From Impatiens glandulifera (Eukaryota > Streptophyta > Magnoliopsida > Ericales > Balsaminaceae): a stretch of DNA of 64,000 nt. Below, piece by piece: positions 40,891 through 55,084 of this stretch. How positions within the stretch are numbered: position 1 is the stretch's first letter; each line of letters begins with the position of its first letter. Under the pieces are notes generated by a model, which saw only the letters and a list, made by a program, of their open reading frames with translations, made no database searches and had not been told where the DNA came from. The translations under genes were made by a program, and so were the position numbers. The stretch is taken from positions 43,030,320 to 43,094,319 of the forward strand of contig NC_061866.1 in the NCBI RefSeq assembly GCF_907164915.1, written 5' to 3'.

Positions 40891-42658
40891 CAATATAGTT
40901 TATTACCTCATTGTATGTTCGATTTTATTTATTAACAACCTTTTATTTTATTTTTTTGTTATCATTAATGAGTTTGAAAATTTATTTGATTGTTTTATAT
41001 GTAATTAGATAGGTAAGGTGTTTTAAACAATTGTGTTGTATGTGGTATATTCTCATATTCTATTTCCCAAAATATAATTGTCGCTGACGGTTTGTTTATT
41101 CATATTTTAGAAAATTAGGTAAGATATTAAGTCCTTGAGGGACGTTTTGGTTCCCGCTTAAACTCAAAACGCTTCTAGATGAAATCGAATCGGTGACATT
41201 GTGGTCTCTTAATTTTATCACTCGACTTCATTGGTGGGGTTTGGACGTTTTTATAGCTATTAAGTTTATATTCTTTTTTTCCCTTATTTTTACTTTGAAA
41301 TTAATGTTGTTTCCTTATTATAATGACATGTTTTTTAGTCATTTCGGCTATTTATTTTTCTATTTATTTATATTTGTTTTTTAAATGTCAAATAACTTAC
41401 CGTTTCATCTTATATCTTTCCTTAATTACACAATTAAACTTATCAACTAAAATATTAAAATGTTATTTGATTTTTAAAAATAATTATATATTTATACTTT
41501 TTTATCTAAATAGCTTAAATAATTCATTTTTTTATAAAACAAATGTAAAGCTTATTTCAAATTTGGGTTTTTCTAAAATTAGTAATAATTTTGAAAAGGT
41601 GAAATATATAATAATAAAATAAAATTAATAATTTAAAATATATAATATTTTGATATTTTAGTTAATAAATAATGTAAAAGATAAAAGAGATCAAATTAAT
41701 GCTAGATTAAAATGAATTATTTAAATAAATCAAACTAAACCCCTAAAGTTATTTGAATTAGATATACTTTTATTTATTTATTGCCAAGAAATTAGACCTA
41801 ATTTTATTTTGCAATGATTGTCCGAACACAAAACCATTGATGAGAAGACTAAAAAAGTAATTCCACAGTTTACAAGCCAATCCTAAAAAAGCTGCACCAT
41901 TAAAAAGGGAAGAGCTTTGGGGCATTATTTTGTCCTTAAAAAGTAACTCATCTTTAGGTCATGTGCCTCACAATTACATTTACTATTACCTCTCTTTCTC
42001 CCCCACATCCTCTTTTTACCAACAAAGTAAACAATAATAATAACAAAATAACTGAAAAAGAATATCACTTAAGTATAACCTAACACCATAAATATAATCA
42101 AAATCATCTTAAGAATTAAAATAAGTCTTTATTAATGATCATTTGACAGACCCATGCTTAAATAATAAGAGTCTAAAAGTAAAAGACAAGAAATAGTGAG
42201 CCACTGTCCTTGGCCTACTAATTTAATTATGTACTTTTTGTCAAAGGCAATTAATTCATGCAATTGTGGGCCAATGGAGATGACCTTTTTATCTTCTTAT
42301 ACACTCTTCTTCTTTTTATGCCAATAAAAAAAAACTTGATTAATTTTAAATCAAATAAAAATAAATAGATGGTTTTAATTATTAACTATAATTAATATTT
42401 CCAACTTAATATATCAAAATTTATAATTTCATTCTTACTTAAAAACATTATAAATCATGACAAAAAAAAATATTCATATTTACATTATTAATGTAACAAA
42501 AGCTCACAATGATGAAAGACTCAATCATGACAAGAAAAAAATATTAAAAGCATATTAAATAGGATTGGAATCTGTGAAAGCTAATGACCCTTTTATCCTC
42601 ATTTTCCTAAAAAAAATTGTTCTCAATAATATTGAACTTTTTGTCATTATTTCTCTAA
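40891..42658. other. AT-rich intergenic, nothing recognised
   Basis: Short open frames here are low-complexity (Phe/Ile/Leu-rich) and lack any recognised motif. Confidence 0.4.
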
Positions 42659-43446
42659 GAGTATCGAGCACTCTTATTTTGTTAAATCAATATTCCACCT
42701 CAGCAGAAAGCGGACACAAGTTATACTTGGGCAAAATACTCCAATGCTTCTGTCCGCTCTCTTATTTAAATAATTTAAATGTCAATTTTATTTATACTAT
42801 TTTAAATAAATAACTAATTTATACTATTATAACTAATATTCTTATATTATAGGAAAATTTGATAATTTAAACTCTTTGTTAATATAATTAATAAAAAAAT
42901 ATATTAATTTATTTAAAATATATAATTATTAATTAAATATATAAATTTAAAAATTTAAACCTTTAAAACGTGTTAATATAATTAATAAAAAAATATATTA
43001 ATTTATTTAAAATATATAATTATTAATTAAATATATAAGGTAATATTCCTATATTATATATATTATAAGAAAATTTGAGAATTTCACCCTTAAAACATGT
43101 TAATGTAATTATAACTTAAAATATTTTTATAATTTAAAATATATTATAATATTTTTATAATTAAATATATAATTAATATTCTATATAATATATAATTCTA
43201 AAATTTTAGAATATATATTTATTTAATATTATTATAATGTTACTTAAAAATAGTAGAAAAAAATAGAATAATTAAATATATAACTAATATTCCTATATGA
43301 TAGAGTATATTATATTATATAATAATGAAAATGTCAGAGGTGGGCATGACCGGCATAGAGGGCACTGCCCTCCTTTTGCTTTTACCTACCGTGCAAAAAA
43401 TGAAAAAAAACAATGACCTGCCCTTTGTCCGATGCTGGCGATGCTC
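42659..43446. mobile_element. Tourist-like MITE (PIF/Harbinger type)
   Basis: 788 bp flanked by TAA on both sides (42656-42658 and 43447-43449). Terminal inverted repeats are GAGTATCGAGCACTC on the left and GAGCATCGCCAGCATC read inward from the right. Subterminal GC-richer islands (about 42700-42765 and 43330-43440) enclose AT-rich DNA with a 94-bp repeat. No transposase. TAA duplications and G-starting inverted repeats fit PIF/Harbinger. Confidence 0.65.
42878..43130. repeat. Local tandem repeat, about 94-bp period
   Basis: The block from GTTAATATAATTAATAAAAA recurs at 42972 with almost no change, and a more diverged third copy starts near 43099. It lies inside the MITE. Confidence 0.7.
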
Positions 43447-44836
43447 TAAGGCATTGTTATCTCAAGATTTTTATTTTAATATTTAGTAAATTAATTTTTC
43501 AATCAATTAGTTCTCACTAATTACATCACTAATTTCATTAATCAAAATATTAAAATACCTTCTAATTTAAATTATTATTTTATATTTTAATTATATATAT
43601 ATCAATACTCTTTTTACCAAAAATAATTATTACCTCCTCAAAAAGAATTATCACCCATCATTTAATTTTTCTCTCTCTTGATTTTAAAAAAAATCTATAA
43701 CCGGATAAGGTCTAAATTAATAAAAACCTATTTGATCTTAATTTTATTTGATAAAAATAAAAGTAAGTTATTTGGATGAAATTATTAAAATATTTTTTTA
43801 TATTTAAATTTCATAAACATAATTTAAATAGATAAATTTAGTAAGGTAATTGATGAATTAAAAATTTGATAATTAAAAATAAAAGGGTATATATGTAAAA
43901 AGAGGTTTTAGAGATTAATCTCAAAATATTTACCATTTATTCTTACATTTTATTATCAATAATATTATTTCAATTATTTATATTTTAAAAAAATATTTGT
44001 TTTTATTACATATATAATTTCTTTTGAAAAATATTGTTGGATGATAGATTGTTTAGATTTTTAATTAGTTGATTTACTAAAATATATTTTTATATTTAAA
44101 ACTTGAATTTTTTAAAAATATAATAAACATATTTTAATTGATAAAATGATTGTTAAAATTGTATTAACTCATATTAAACCACTTTTAAAATGAATAAAAT
44201 TATTTGGAAAAAAACATTATTTTGTGGACAAGATCACATCTTCCATTCAAGTATTTTATTTATTTATTTACTTTTAAATATATAAATAAAAAGGTTAAGA
44301 TTAAAATTTTATATGGAACCTATATAGTAATTTGCTTAACATATCAAATTTGTTTGTGTACAAATTCCTTTCAAATTAAGCTAAAAAAATAAATTAAAAC
44401 CATAATTAAGAATTATTCCATTCACTCTCTTATATTATTCAATTTATTAATTAATATATTAAAATATTCTCTATTATATATATATAATTTATTCTATATT
44501 AATATCTTTTAAATTTTTATATAAAAAGAAAAACACACAAACTCAAAATTAATCATAATCTATAAAATTAAACTCATGGGTATTTGAATTATCTTGATTA
44601 GTTTGTCATTTGTATTATAAAATCAAAATTGCAGTGTACCAAAAAATTTAATACAAATTTTATCATTTACAATTAAGTTGATTTGATTTATTTGTTAAAC
44701 ATTTTTTTATGAATAATTTTTTTATGAACTTTATAAGATATAGATCATTTATATTGATATCTTGTTGTGTGTTTGATATATAATTTTTTTATGAATTTTA
44801 TAAGGTACTATATTGATATCTTGTTATGTGTTTGAT

Positions 44837-44944
<108 letters not shown>

Positions 44945-45980
44945 CAAATGCTTAACCTTCTTGTGGTGTGTTTGATATATATTTCATAGCTTAATCCTTC
45001 AATTTATTTTTAATTTATTCACAATTATTTATTCATTTAATTTGCATAGAGGAAATAGAAAGAAATTTTCAAACCATCATAAAAGAGTATAATTTCCTCC
45101 TTGTGGAAGAAGACTCTTTGAAAAGCAATTATTTGATTTTTTTTGCAAGTGCAATTATTTGAATTGGGACATTCTTGAACTTCAATCTTTGCACTTACCT
45201 TTTTCTTTTTTTCAATTGTTTATGTTAAATCCAACAATAGTCAAATTTTACTTATCAAATTTATTATTAATCATATTATTTAATTCATTAATTAAATATT
45301 TATGTTTCTTTTAATATTTTTATTTATTAAAAAATATTAATTTATCATTACATATTAATATCATTTAAGTAATTTTTTTAAAAAAAAAAAAACTTATCTC
45401 TGTAATGGTATGACCTACGAACAATTTTTTTTTAAAATAAATCAAGGTTTATTTAAATAAACTCCTATCAAACAACCTGAATGCATTGTTTGGTATTAAT
45501 TGTTTTGAATAATTTATAATTATTTAAAAAATATTGATTGATGGTGTTTATTTGAGAAGGATATTACAATATAATTATAAATTAAAAAAGAAATTGAATG
45601 TATTTTAATACTTTAATTAATAGAGTGAGTACTTTGATAGATGATATAGATTTTATTTTTAATAATTCAATCTAACCAATAAGGCCACTGTTTGATTGTA
45701 TTCTCTCATTTGGTTTATATCACTGATTGGTTTGGGTTATAAATTGTCAATATGTGGGCCCATATTTTTGTTTATACAAATGAAAGGGTATACTAGTAAC
45801 TAGTTGATAATCAAGTTTGTATAATTTATATTTGAGTATTTAAAGTTTGTATAATAATTTAACAAATTTTGATGAACACATAATAAATTATTCATGATTT
45901 AGTTTTAGTTTGATTCAACTTTTAATTTTAATTAGAATAATGAGAAACAGCACAAAACATGTTTGGGGTACTTATAAGTG

Positions 45981-46052
45981 AATATTTATGTGAAAATTAA
46001 CTCCAAACATTGTTCAAATATTTATGTGAAAATTAACTCCAAACATTGTTCA
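45981..46052. repeat. 36-bp perfect tandem duplication
   Basis: Two adjacent copies beginning AATATTTATGTGAAAATTAA and ending CATTGTTCA. Confidence 0.9.
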
Positions 46053-47306
46053 ATTACTCGATAAAAAAAACTCTTAATTTGTTGTCGAGAAAATAATAAG
46101 CACGAACATGAGGACTAAAACAATATCACCAACAAAATTGAAGATTATATAAATAAACTAGTAACAAGTAAATTTTGTATTCGATTCTTATTAAGATAAT
46201 TAAAGTAAATAACTTTTTAAATTAAAAAATTAATTATGTATATACTTGGTCGGTTTTTAAGTCATCAACTATGATAATTTCGTTTAACATATTTGAAAAT
46301 ATAAATTTAAAATTAGAGTTGGGTTTGTAAGTAAGAAATATAAAAAAAAAATATTTACAAACATTTTTTTGGTCAAATTAAATAGTTTATCTAAATATTA
46401 ATTTAAAAAAAATATTTTAATTATATATTACTTATAAACATAGCTTCATCTCCTCATATTGATAGTGATATATTAATTTATTAATTTTAATATAAAAATA
46501 TCGATTACCTATATAATGGAGGTAGACCCCCACAAAACTTTCTCCAGCTAACAAGAGACAAGTTTGCTTTTCCAAATGCAATTTATAAATTTAATTTAAA
46601 AAATGAGCAAAATCATTGAGCATCATATATTTATTCCAAAGTTAAATATGATTTATATTTGTTTTACAACTTTGATGTATACTTTTTTACTATGCATATT
46701 TTTTTTTAATATTTTTTTTATAGTGGTTCCAAATTCTATGATGTGTAACTTGCAACAATACCTTATATTTCATTTAAAACATTTTTATAATTTTTTTTTT
46801 TGTCTGTTTAATTAACTATTTTTTTTAAACAAATAAATTATTTTGAGAAAAGAAAATAATGTGAGATTTGAAAGACTTTCAAGAATATTACTTGTGTTGT
46901 AATAATATTAAGTGTCGTTATAGAAGAAATGAAGTTGAGAACGAAAATAAAGTCAAGAATCTGACGTGCCGTGTCATATCACTTGGGCATTAAAGAGAAA
47001 TAAAAAAATTATAATAAATTTTCTTTTTAAAATGGCTATGTTCGTGACAAAAAAATCAAACATGGTCATTTTTTAATTTATTATAATATATTTAGATAAT
47101 TTTTTTTTCATTTATCTCATTCACATGTGACCGTCTACATAAAATTTCATAGCATTGATTTCGTTATATTTTTGTTACCTAAATTATTTCTCTATTAATA
47201 ATTATTATTATTATATTTTCTTGATATATTTATGTAGAAAAAAAATATGATTTTTTAGGCTATGCAATAGTTATATCTACAACAATCCAATAAAATAAAA
47301 TTAATA

Positions 47307-47420
<114 letters not shown>

Positions 47421-48753
47421 GATGATGTTGAAGTGGTCCTGCACAATTTCAGTACAGTAGACCCACTTCGAAAACTACTTAGATGAATTTTTTATTTTTT
47501 ATTTTAATATGTTATACTATGAAACATTTATTAAACTTTCAAAAAAGAAAATTGTAATACCAAATAATAAGTAATAAAGTATTAAGAATGACGTTACATA
47601 AACAAAATAACATACATTGTATAATGTTACAGATCCAATAAATTGCATTCTCTTTGTGTAAATTGAATGGATATGCTTTTATTTGAAAGAAGAAGAATTC
47701 CATTCTTCCTATTAACATTCTCAATAACATTTTTTTATTTAAAGTTTATTTTTTAAAGTAAATATTTCACCTTCATAATTTCTATTTCAATTCAAAACAT
47801 AATTTATTTTCTCTAATAAGTTTACAATTTATGTCATAATTTTTATCTTGAGTTAAGTAGTTTTATATAATTGATAATCAAAACATATTCAAGAACATTT
47901 GTTTTAATTAAAATTTATTTATTTTTAAATAAATAATCATCTACATAATTTCTATTTCAACTTAAAACATAATTTATTTTTTGAAATAAACTTCCATTAA
48001 TATATCATAACCTAAAGAATAATAATCAAACACTTTTAATATAAAAAATCTTTATTTATATTCTTTTTCCTTTTAAAATATGTACTTTACAGGTTATATT
48101 AGGTGTTCTAGGTGAACCATTAATTTTAATGTCAAATAATTTTTTTAAATAATAAAAAATGTTAATAATTTATTTTTGTTTGGTGGTTAGATTTATACAT
48201 GTTTCATTATTTGCCTAATAATTAAGATATTATTTTTTTCAAATAAAATTGTGGCTGATTTAATTGGAATAAGCTAAATATTAAATATATTTGCTGCAAA
48301 ATATATAAATAAATAAACAAAAGAGCTGAAAGACATTTGATCACAACCATTATTTCCCTTCTTCCATGGTCCAATACTTCAATAATTTGTATTATATAAA
48401 GCCAGTCTGAAAATTTGATTTAATTTAAATTGATATATAAATTTCTCCTTATAATAATTAATTTTATAAATTATTTTAAAAAACAAATGTGTGTTCTTAT
48501 ATTCGCATGCACTGAGTTCTTTATGTGTTGCAGTAGAGAGAGAAAACAAATACAGAGTAAAAACTTTCAGGCCAAAAAACGCCATGAAAGAACTGCCATT
48601 TCAGGACAGGTTATGAATTATTATGATCATACTGTTGTTCTTCAATCCATGATCCATCCATAACCCACTGATTCCTATGCATCTACTCTCTCTTTCTCAT
48701 CATATCCATCACTTGTTTTCTTTGATTTCTTTAAATTATAGTTCCAATCATAG

Positions 48754-48810
48754 ATGATCCAAGAACAAAAAGAGAGTCTTTCTTCAACCTTTTTGTTTGC
48801 ATCTCTGTAA
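48754..48810 (+). promoter_or_regulatory. Upstream ORF (18 codons) before the FLZ start
   Basis: An ATG followed by 18 codons (peptide begins MIQEQKESLSS) and a TAA, ending six bases before the main ATG. With so short a gap, ribosomes that translate it would have little chance to reinitiate, so it could lower FLZ translation if it lies in the mRNA. Whether it does depends on the transcription start. An acceptor-like TTAAATTATAG lies just upstream, so a 5'UTR intron is also possible. Confidence 0.45.
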
Positions 48811-48816
48811 GCTCTA

Positions 48817-49769
48817 ATGGCGGAATATGGAAGTTCACCAAGAGAAACACACAGAAAACTCAATTCATCTTCAATCTTTCTTTCCCCTAGATTATTCTCT
48901 GGTTTTACATCGAAAGGGATCTCAGATTCTGAATCTCTATTAAGCCCTACTTCAATTCTCGACACCAAATCAATCTCTGCTTTCAGAAACCCATTTTGGT
49001 CCGATTCAAAACCCATTAAACCCAAACCAAGATCCAACTGGGATAAATTGGAGGATTCCATAGGGCTTGGTCTCGCCATTGTTGATACTCTCAAAGACGA
49101 TAAATCAACTCCAAATTTCTCCAAACCCGACAACAGAATGGTTCTTTTTGGATCTCAACTCAAGATCCAGATTCCCCCTCTTTATTCCCCCTCTGTTTTT
49201 CAATCCCCGACCGATTTCGGCATCAAGACGAGAAACACCCAACTGGGTCCGAAGTCTCCGTCGGCGGCAACAACGAGGAGATCTGGTTCTAGGTCGCCGC
49301 CGGCAAACCTGTCAGCGAGTGAAATGGAGTTATCTGAGGATTATACACGGGTAATCTCGTACGGGCCTAATCCTAAAACAACCCATATTTTTGATGATTG
49401 TATTGTTGAGACTGAGAGTTGCTGCGGTGAGGTTGTGGGTTTTCCGGCTGCTGGAAAGCCGGTGATGATGAACATGAGTTGTTCATCGGAGAGCTTTTTG
49501 AGTTTCTGTTACTCTTGCAAGAAGAGTCTTGGACATGGAAAGGACATTTATATGTACAGGTAATTGATTAAGATTCTTTCTTGTTAATTTGTTTTTGAAA
49601 AAAAGAACTTATTTTGTTATCATCTATGGTGATTTGCAGAGGTGAGAAAGCTTTTTGCAGCTGTGAATGCCGGTTCAAGGAGATGATGCTAGAGGAAGAA
49701 GAGGTTAATGATGATGAACAGAAGAAGAAGAAGGTGAATCTGGAGGTTGATGATCATCTGTTTTGGTGA
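48817..49769 (+). CDS. FCS-like zinc finger (FLZ/DUF581) protein, two exons
   Basis: Exons 48817-49559 and 49640-49769, intron 80 nt (donor ACAG/GTAATTG, acceptor TTTGCAG/AGG), giving 290 residues. The N-terminal 220 residues are Ser/Pro-rich and probably disordered, with ISDSESLLSPTSILD and DSIGLGLAIVDTL motifs typical of one FLZ subgroup. The FLZ domain spans about 226-262: Cys231 and Cys234 in FCYSC, then KDIYMYRGEKAFCS with Cys254 and Cys258 (C-x2-C-x19-C-x3-C). The intron splits the domain, as is usual in this family. FLZ proteins bind the SnRK1 kinase complex and act as scaffolds in sugar and energy signalling. The C-terminus is acidic and Lys-rich, ending DDHLFW. Start chosen as the first ATG after the small upstream ORF. 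Confidence 0.92.
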
Positions 49770-50265
49770 TTGATTTTTGTATTTTAATGTTATTAAGTAA
49801 ATAATTGAAGAACACTAATCAAGCAGATCATTAGATTCCTTCCCACTTATTGTTTTCTTTCTTTTTCTTGTGTTGTGTCCATATCAAAGCTTTTGGTGAT
49901 AATAACAATGCCAATTTTCATGTCATTTTTCTTTTTATTAAAATTATATTTTAGACTTACTTCTCATTAGAATTCAATCATTTTTTTTTTCACACTAATA
50001 CAGTGCATATGTATGTGTTTTATAAAAAATAAAAAATAAGTTTCAATTATCACTTAAAACTTTCAAATGTTATTGTAGATCCCTAGTTCGATTCTCACTT
50101 ATAACGTTTTAAACTAAAATGATTTTTGAAAAGACCAAAAATTATAAGTTTAATTTTTATTTAAAACATTTTAAATTGTAGTGGGTGTCATTATTGTGAG
50201 AGTAATATTAGTATCTTCATTCTAAAAAACAATAGTCTATTGTTAATCATAAAATTTATATAAAT
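49770..50265. other. FLZ 3' flank with a possible SINE relic
   Basis: 3'UTR then AT-rich DNA. CTAGTTCGATTCTCAC near 50090 resembles a tRNA-type B box and may be the relic of a SINE, but no A box is clear. Confidence 0.35.
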
Positions 50266-51523
50266 ATAATGATGCTTAATTTTTAAAGTGTCTGGATTGC
50301 CGAATCAAGAACTGTGATTAATTTGGATATAAATGTGAGAGTAAATGGGTACTTGAGTCGGATTGTGGTTGACATGCCCATAAATTTAAAACGGTTAAAA
50401 ATAAAATAAAAAATGTTATATGTATGTTTCGAATTTGCAACATACCAAAACAAGTACAACCATTTAATCAACTAGGTTAATAACACTTTATATTTTAAAT
50501 TCAACATCAAATTAAATGAACGCGGGATATTTTAACAATATAAGTTCAATTTTTTAACTAACTAATCTATATATAATTATATATATAATGATGTTTAATT
50601 TTTAAAGTGTCCGGATTGTCGGGACATAAGAGTTGTGGTTAATTTGAATATATATGTGAGAGTAAATGAATACTTGGATCGGATTGTGGGTTGACTCGCC
50701 CATAAATTTAAAATGGTTAAAAATAAAATTAAAAATGATATTTATGTTTCGAACTTGCAAAATAACAAAACAAGTACAACCCTTTAACCAATAAGGCTAA
50801 TAACACTTTATATTTTAAATTCAACACCAAATTAGATGAACGCGGGACATTTTAACAATATAAGTTCAACTTTTTAACTAATTAACATATATATATATAT
50901 ATATAATGATGCTTAATTATTAAAGTGTCCAGATTGTCGGGTCGAGAGCTGTGATTAATTTGGATATATATGTGAGAGTAAATGGATACTTGGGTTGGAT
51001 TGTGGGTTAACCCGCCAATAAACTTAAAACGGTTAAAAATAAAATTAAAAATGCTATATATATATATATATGTTTCGAACTTTCAACTTAACAAAAACAA
51101 GTACAACTCTTTAATCAACTAGGTTAATAACATTTTATATTTTAAATTCAGATGAACGTGAGACATTTTAACAATATAAGTTTAACATTTTAACTAACTA
51201 ATATATATATAATTATATATATAATGATGCTTAATTTTTAAAGTGTCTGGATTGTCGGATCGAGAACTGTGGTTAATTTGGATATATATGTGAGAGTAAA
51301 CTGATACTTGGGTCGGATTGCAAGTTGACCCGTCCATAAATTTAAAACGGTTAAAATTAAAATTAAAAATGTTATATATATGTTTCGAACTTGCAACCTA
51401 ACAAAACAAATACAACCCTTTAACCAATTAGGCTAATAACATTTTATATTTAAATTCAATACCAAATTATACGAACGCGTGATATTTTAACAATATAAGT
51501 TCAACTTTTTAACTAACTAACTA

Positions 51524-51570
<47 letters not shown>

Positions 51571-52250
51571 GATGTTTAATTTTTAAAGTGTCTAGATTGT
51601 CGGGTCGAAAGCTGTGGTTAATTTGGATATATATGTTCCGGATTATCGGGTCGAGAGTTGTGGTTAATTTGGATATATATGTTAGAGTATATAGATATTT
51701 GGGTCGGATTGTGGGTTGACCCGCTCATAAACTTAAAACGGTTATAAATAAAATTAAAAATATTATATGTATGTTTCGAACTTGCAACCTAACAAAACAA
51801 GTACAACCCATTAACCAAGTGTGATTGAGATGTGGTTTGCCGAGAGATAATAGGCCGGTATCAATTGAAAGTGGTTAAAAAAATATGAATCAAATTTTGA
51901 TTCATATTTTTTAATATTTAATATTTATATGTGAGAGTAAATGGATATTTGGATCGGATTGTGGGTTGACCCGCCCATAAACTTAAAACGGTTAAAAATA
52001 AAATTAAAAATGTTATATGTATGTTTCGAACTTGCAGCATAACAAAATAAGTACAACCCTTTAACCAAGTGTGATTGGGATGTGGTTTGCCTAAAGATAA
52101 TAGGCCGATATCAATTGAAAGTGGTTAAAAAAATATGAATCAAATATTTGATTGACCAAAGTGTGAGATCACGATGTTAAATATTAAAAAATATGAATCA
52201 AATATTTGATTGACCAAAGTGAAAGTGTTAGGTCACGAGATTAGAGGTCC
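50266..52250. repeat. Tandem array with about 318-bp period (roughly six copies)
   Basis: Copies begin with ATAATGATG(C/T)TTAAT at 50266, 50585, 50903, 51221 and 51566. Partial copies start near 51635 and 51928. Each contains GTGTC(T/C)GGATTGTCGG, TGTGAGAGTAAATGG, ACGGTTAAAAATAAAAT, GTTTCGAACTTGCAAC and GTACAACCCTTTAACCA. TA-rich joints vary in length, expanding to (TA)n before the fifth copy. The last copies carry an extra segment with GTGTGATTGGGATGTGGTTT that is itself duplicated. No coding capacity. Confidence 0.88.
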
Positions 52251-55084
52251 ATTCGGAAAAAAAAAATATGTGATGAGATGTGTGAAAAGATAAGTTGTTT
52301 TACCAAAATGAATAAAATGTGGAATGAGAGCGTTTCATTTTTTATTGTAATATATTATTCTTAATTTATTAAAAAATGTAAACATTAAATACATATTATT
52401 ATTACTTTTTTATTAAATTTATTTTATTTAAATTGTTATCCGTGTATATCTCACGAAAATCTTGTTAGTTAAATTTAAAAACATGAATCTACCCTACTCA
52501 ACTTATAATTAAAAAAACTAGCATTTTGGGATAGATTATAACCATGCAAGTTGTATTATTTATTTATAATTAAAAGTTTTTTATTTATTTACCATACTAC
52601 CCCTCACCTTGTGAGAGGGGAACATGAGAACATACTAACTTGGTAGCAGAGGATCTCAAGTTTTATGTGTAGAGTTCACTGTTAATTAAAAGTCATGAGT
52701 TTCTTTAATGTGTTGACATTTATAATATTAATATTAATTAAAGTCATATATATTTTCTTTTAGCTTAGCAATATTCCACCACTATGTAGGTAATTAGGGT
52801 CAAAAATATTTTTGGTAGGAATCATTTGCATGTGAATTTCATCCACATATGGAAACCATTATAGCTATAAGAATGAAAGCCTTTCCACTATTTCATTGAT
52901 TTTTTTAGCTTTCTTTTGTCTTTCTTCATATTTTGCACTTGTGTGTGTTTGTTGTGAGTTCCTACACATTTAAGTTGAATTGATGTTGATGGCTATTTTG
53001 ATTCGTATTGTAAATACAAATAAATTGCAAATTGCGTAATAACCTGTTTAGAAAAGTTTTAATGAATAAGCTAATGCTTATAAATTATATCAAATAATCA
53101 TGTATATTTGATTTGATTTATTCACGGTGAGTATGTTTGTCTATAAGTAAGTTTGATTATCACATTATATATTATTTATACCTTTTATTTGCTTTCATAT
53201 TATCGCTAAGCATATTAAACATACTTATTTGATTTGATTTATATGCGTGTTGCATAAGGACTTTAAGTCCAATGAGATATTTTCGCTCTCCTATTATATT
53301 AGCTAGATGGATTTTTATTTGTTAAAACTATTACACCAACTTATTATGCTATAGCTATATATTCTTCCTTTAAAATTTGAATCCAATATATAAAAATAAG
53401 TATATTATATTTTTATTGAAATGAAGATATTAATATATAAGTAATTTTCGAAGAAGGTGTAAAAATTAATGAGAAATATAGTAGTTATTTATTGCCTAGA
53501 ACTAGAAGCCCTCCCACTTTGACTGATAACTTGATTGCAATAGTTATTATTCATTCAGACCACCAATTACAATTATTGACACAATATTCATCATTATCCA
53601 TACTTAGGGCTTGTTTGACATGATTTATTAAATTTAATCCATATAAATTTATCATAATTAATCATTTTTTATTTCAAACCATCAATTAAAATATATTACT
53701 TTATTTAAAAAAATAATAATAAACACTAAGAACATTTTAGTAATTTAATACAAACAAATGGTTTTTTCATCAAATAAGATATATATATTTTACAGTTTGA
53801 CTATAATAAATCAAACAAGACATAGCTTATCTTGTGATCATGGCCCACTTTGAACTGGGGGACAAGGATGGTTTAATTTTTATAATAAAGATGTTGATGT
53901 ATATGAAATTTAAATAAAATTTTCAAAACAATTCTATCTAGTTTATATGACTATGATGTTTGCAAACTAAGTTTTGTTACAATGATACTTCAATAACTAA
54001 TAAGTGATTATTACTATGGGTTGTAGTTTAATGAATTCAATTTCAATGATTTCTTATAAAATTCAATTTGAATGTCTATAAATTATTAATTTTTGGTGAA
54101 TAACTTAATAACTTTGACCTCCAAGAGTTAGAATGAGTAAGGTTCATAATTTAAAAAACAATTGATATGTGTGTATTTCTTCACTACATAACTCACCCCA
54201 ATTTAATTGCCACCTTCAATCAGTGAATTTGTAACTGAGAAAAGTACTTCTTGGATTGATGATGGTTTCATTTATTATTCTCGAATTAATAATGTTTAGT
54301 TTTATTTTACGTAGTCGAGACACATTATTAGAATGAAGTCCAAGGACTGAATCAAGATTTAAAATTTATCTAGACTAAAATATATTCAGACTAAAAACTT
54401 TTCAAATCTATTAAACTAGACATCTGTTCTCCCGAATATTCATCGAGATATTCCAATAAACACATTAACAAATATATATATAAAGAGTGAGGAAATTTAG
54501 AGAATTTACTGCTTGAGGACGACAGAAACTCAAGAGAACTAACTGCATCGAGAGAGATCCGGACTAGAGAATAAAAAATTTTAAATGATTTGAGTATGTT
54601 GAAGATAACGAGGGATACAAGGTACTGCATTGAATCTACATTCTGACAGGAATGAGAAAAATATCTAGAGTTTGTTACCGTTAGATGTTTATCACATTTT
54701 GGGCCAATAGGGCACCCGGGTTACAGCCTTGTGACCTATAACGCAGATCTGCTTTTAGGTGAACCGAGACTAAAATGTAAGAACTCAATGTCATGAGTTC
54801 AAAGTCTTTGCATTATTTTGTTTTGGCTTTTTAATTTTTTCAGTTTAACATTTTATAAAATGAATCCTTTATTAACCAAAAAAAATGAAAACAACCTTTT
54901 GTACGTAATAAAAGTTTATGTATGATGGTTAACTAATTTTATTTTTTTTTGAAAATATTCATTTAATAAAAAAATCGTTTATTCAGAACGATAAAAGCAT
55001 AATATGAAAAAATGAAGAAGTTAAGTAAAAATTGAATATATTAGAATAATTAATTGACTCGAATTCACATATTTTTTTGAATTT
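52251..55084. other. AT-rich intergenic, nothing firmly recognised
   Basis: No gene seen. Around 54700-54830 a GC-richer stretch with ATGAGTTCAAAGTC could be a SINE-like B box, but this is weak. Confidence 0.4.

Noticed and set aside
48675..49133. 152-codon ORF antisense to the FLZ first exon.
   Set aside because: The sense strand gives a full FLZ protein with proper splice sites; the antisense frame has no motif.
50266..52250. CRISPR-like regular spacing of repeats.
   Set aside because: The repeats are about 318 bp and contiguous, with no short repeat/unique spacer structure, and the genome is a plant.
54690..54830. Possible SINE or tRNA-like gene.
   Set aside because: ATGAGTTCAAAGTC resembles a B box, but no matching A box or cloverleaf was visible, so it is not listed as an element.
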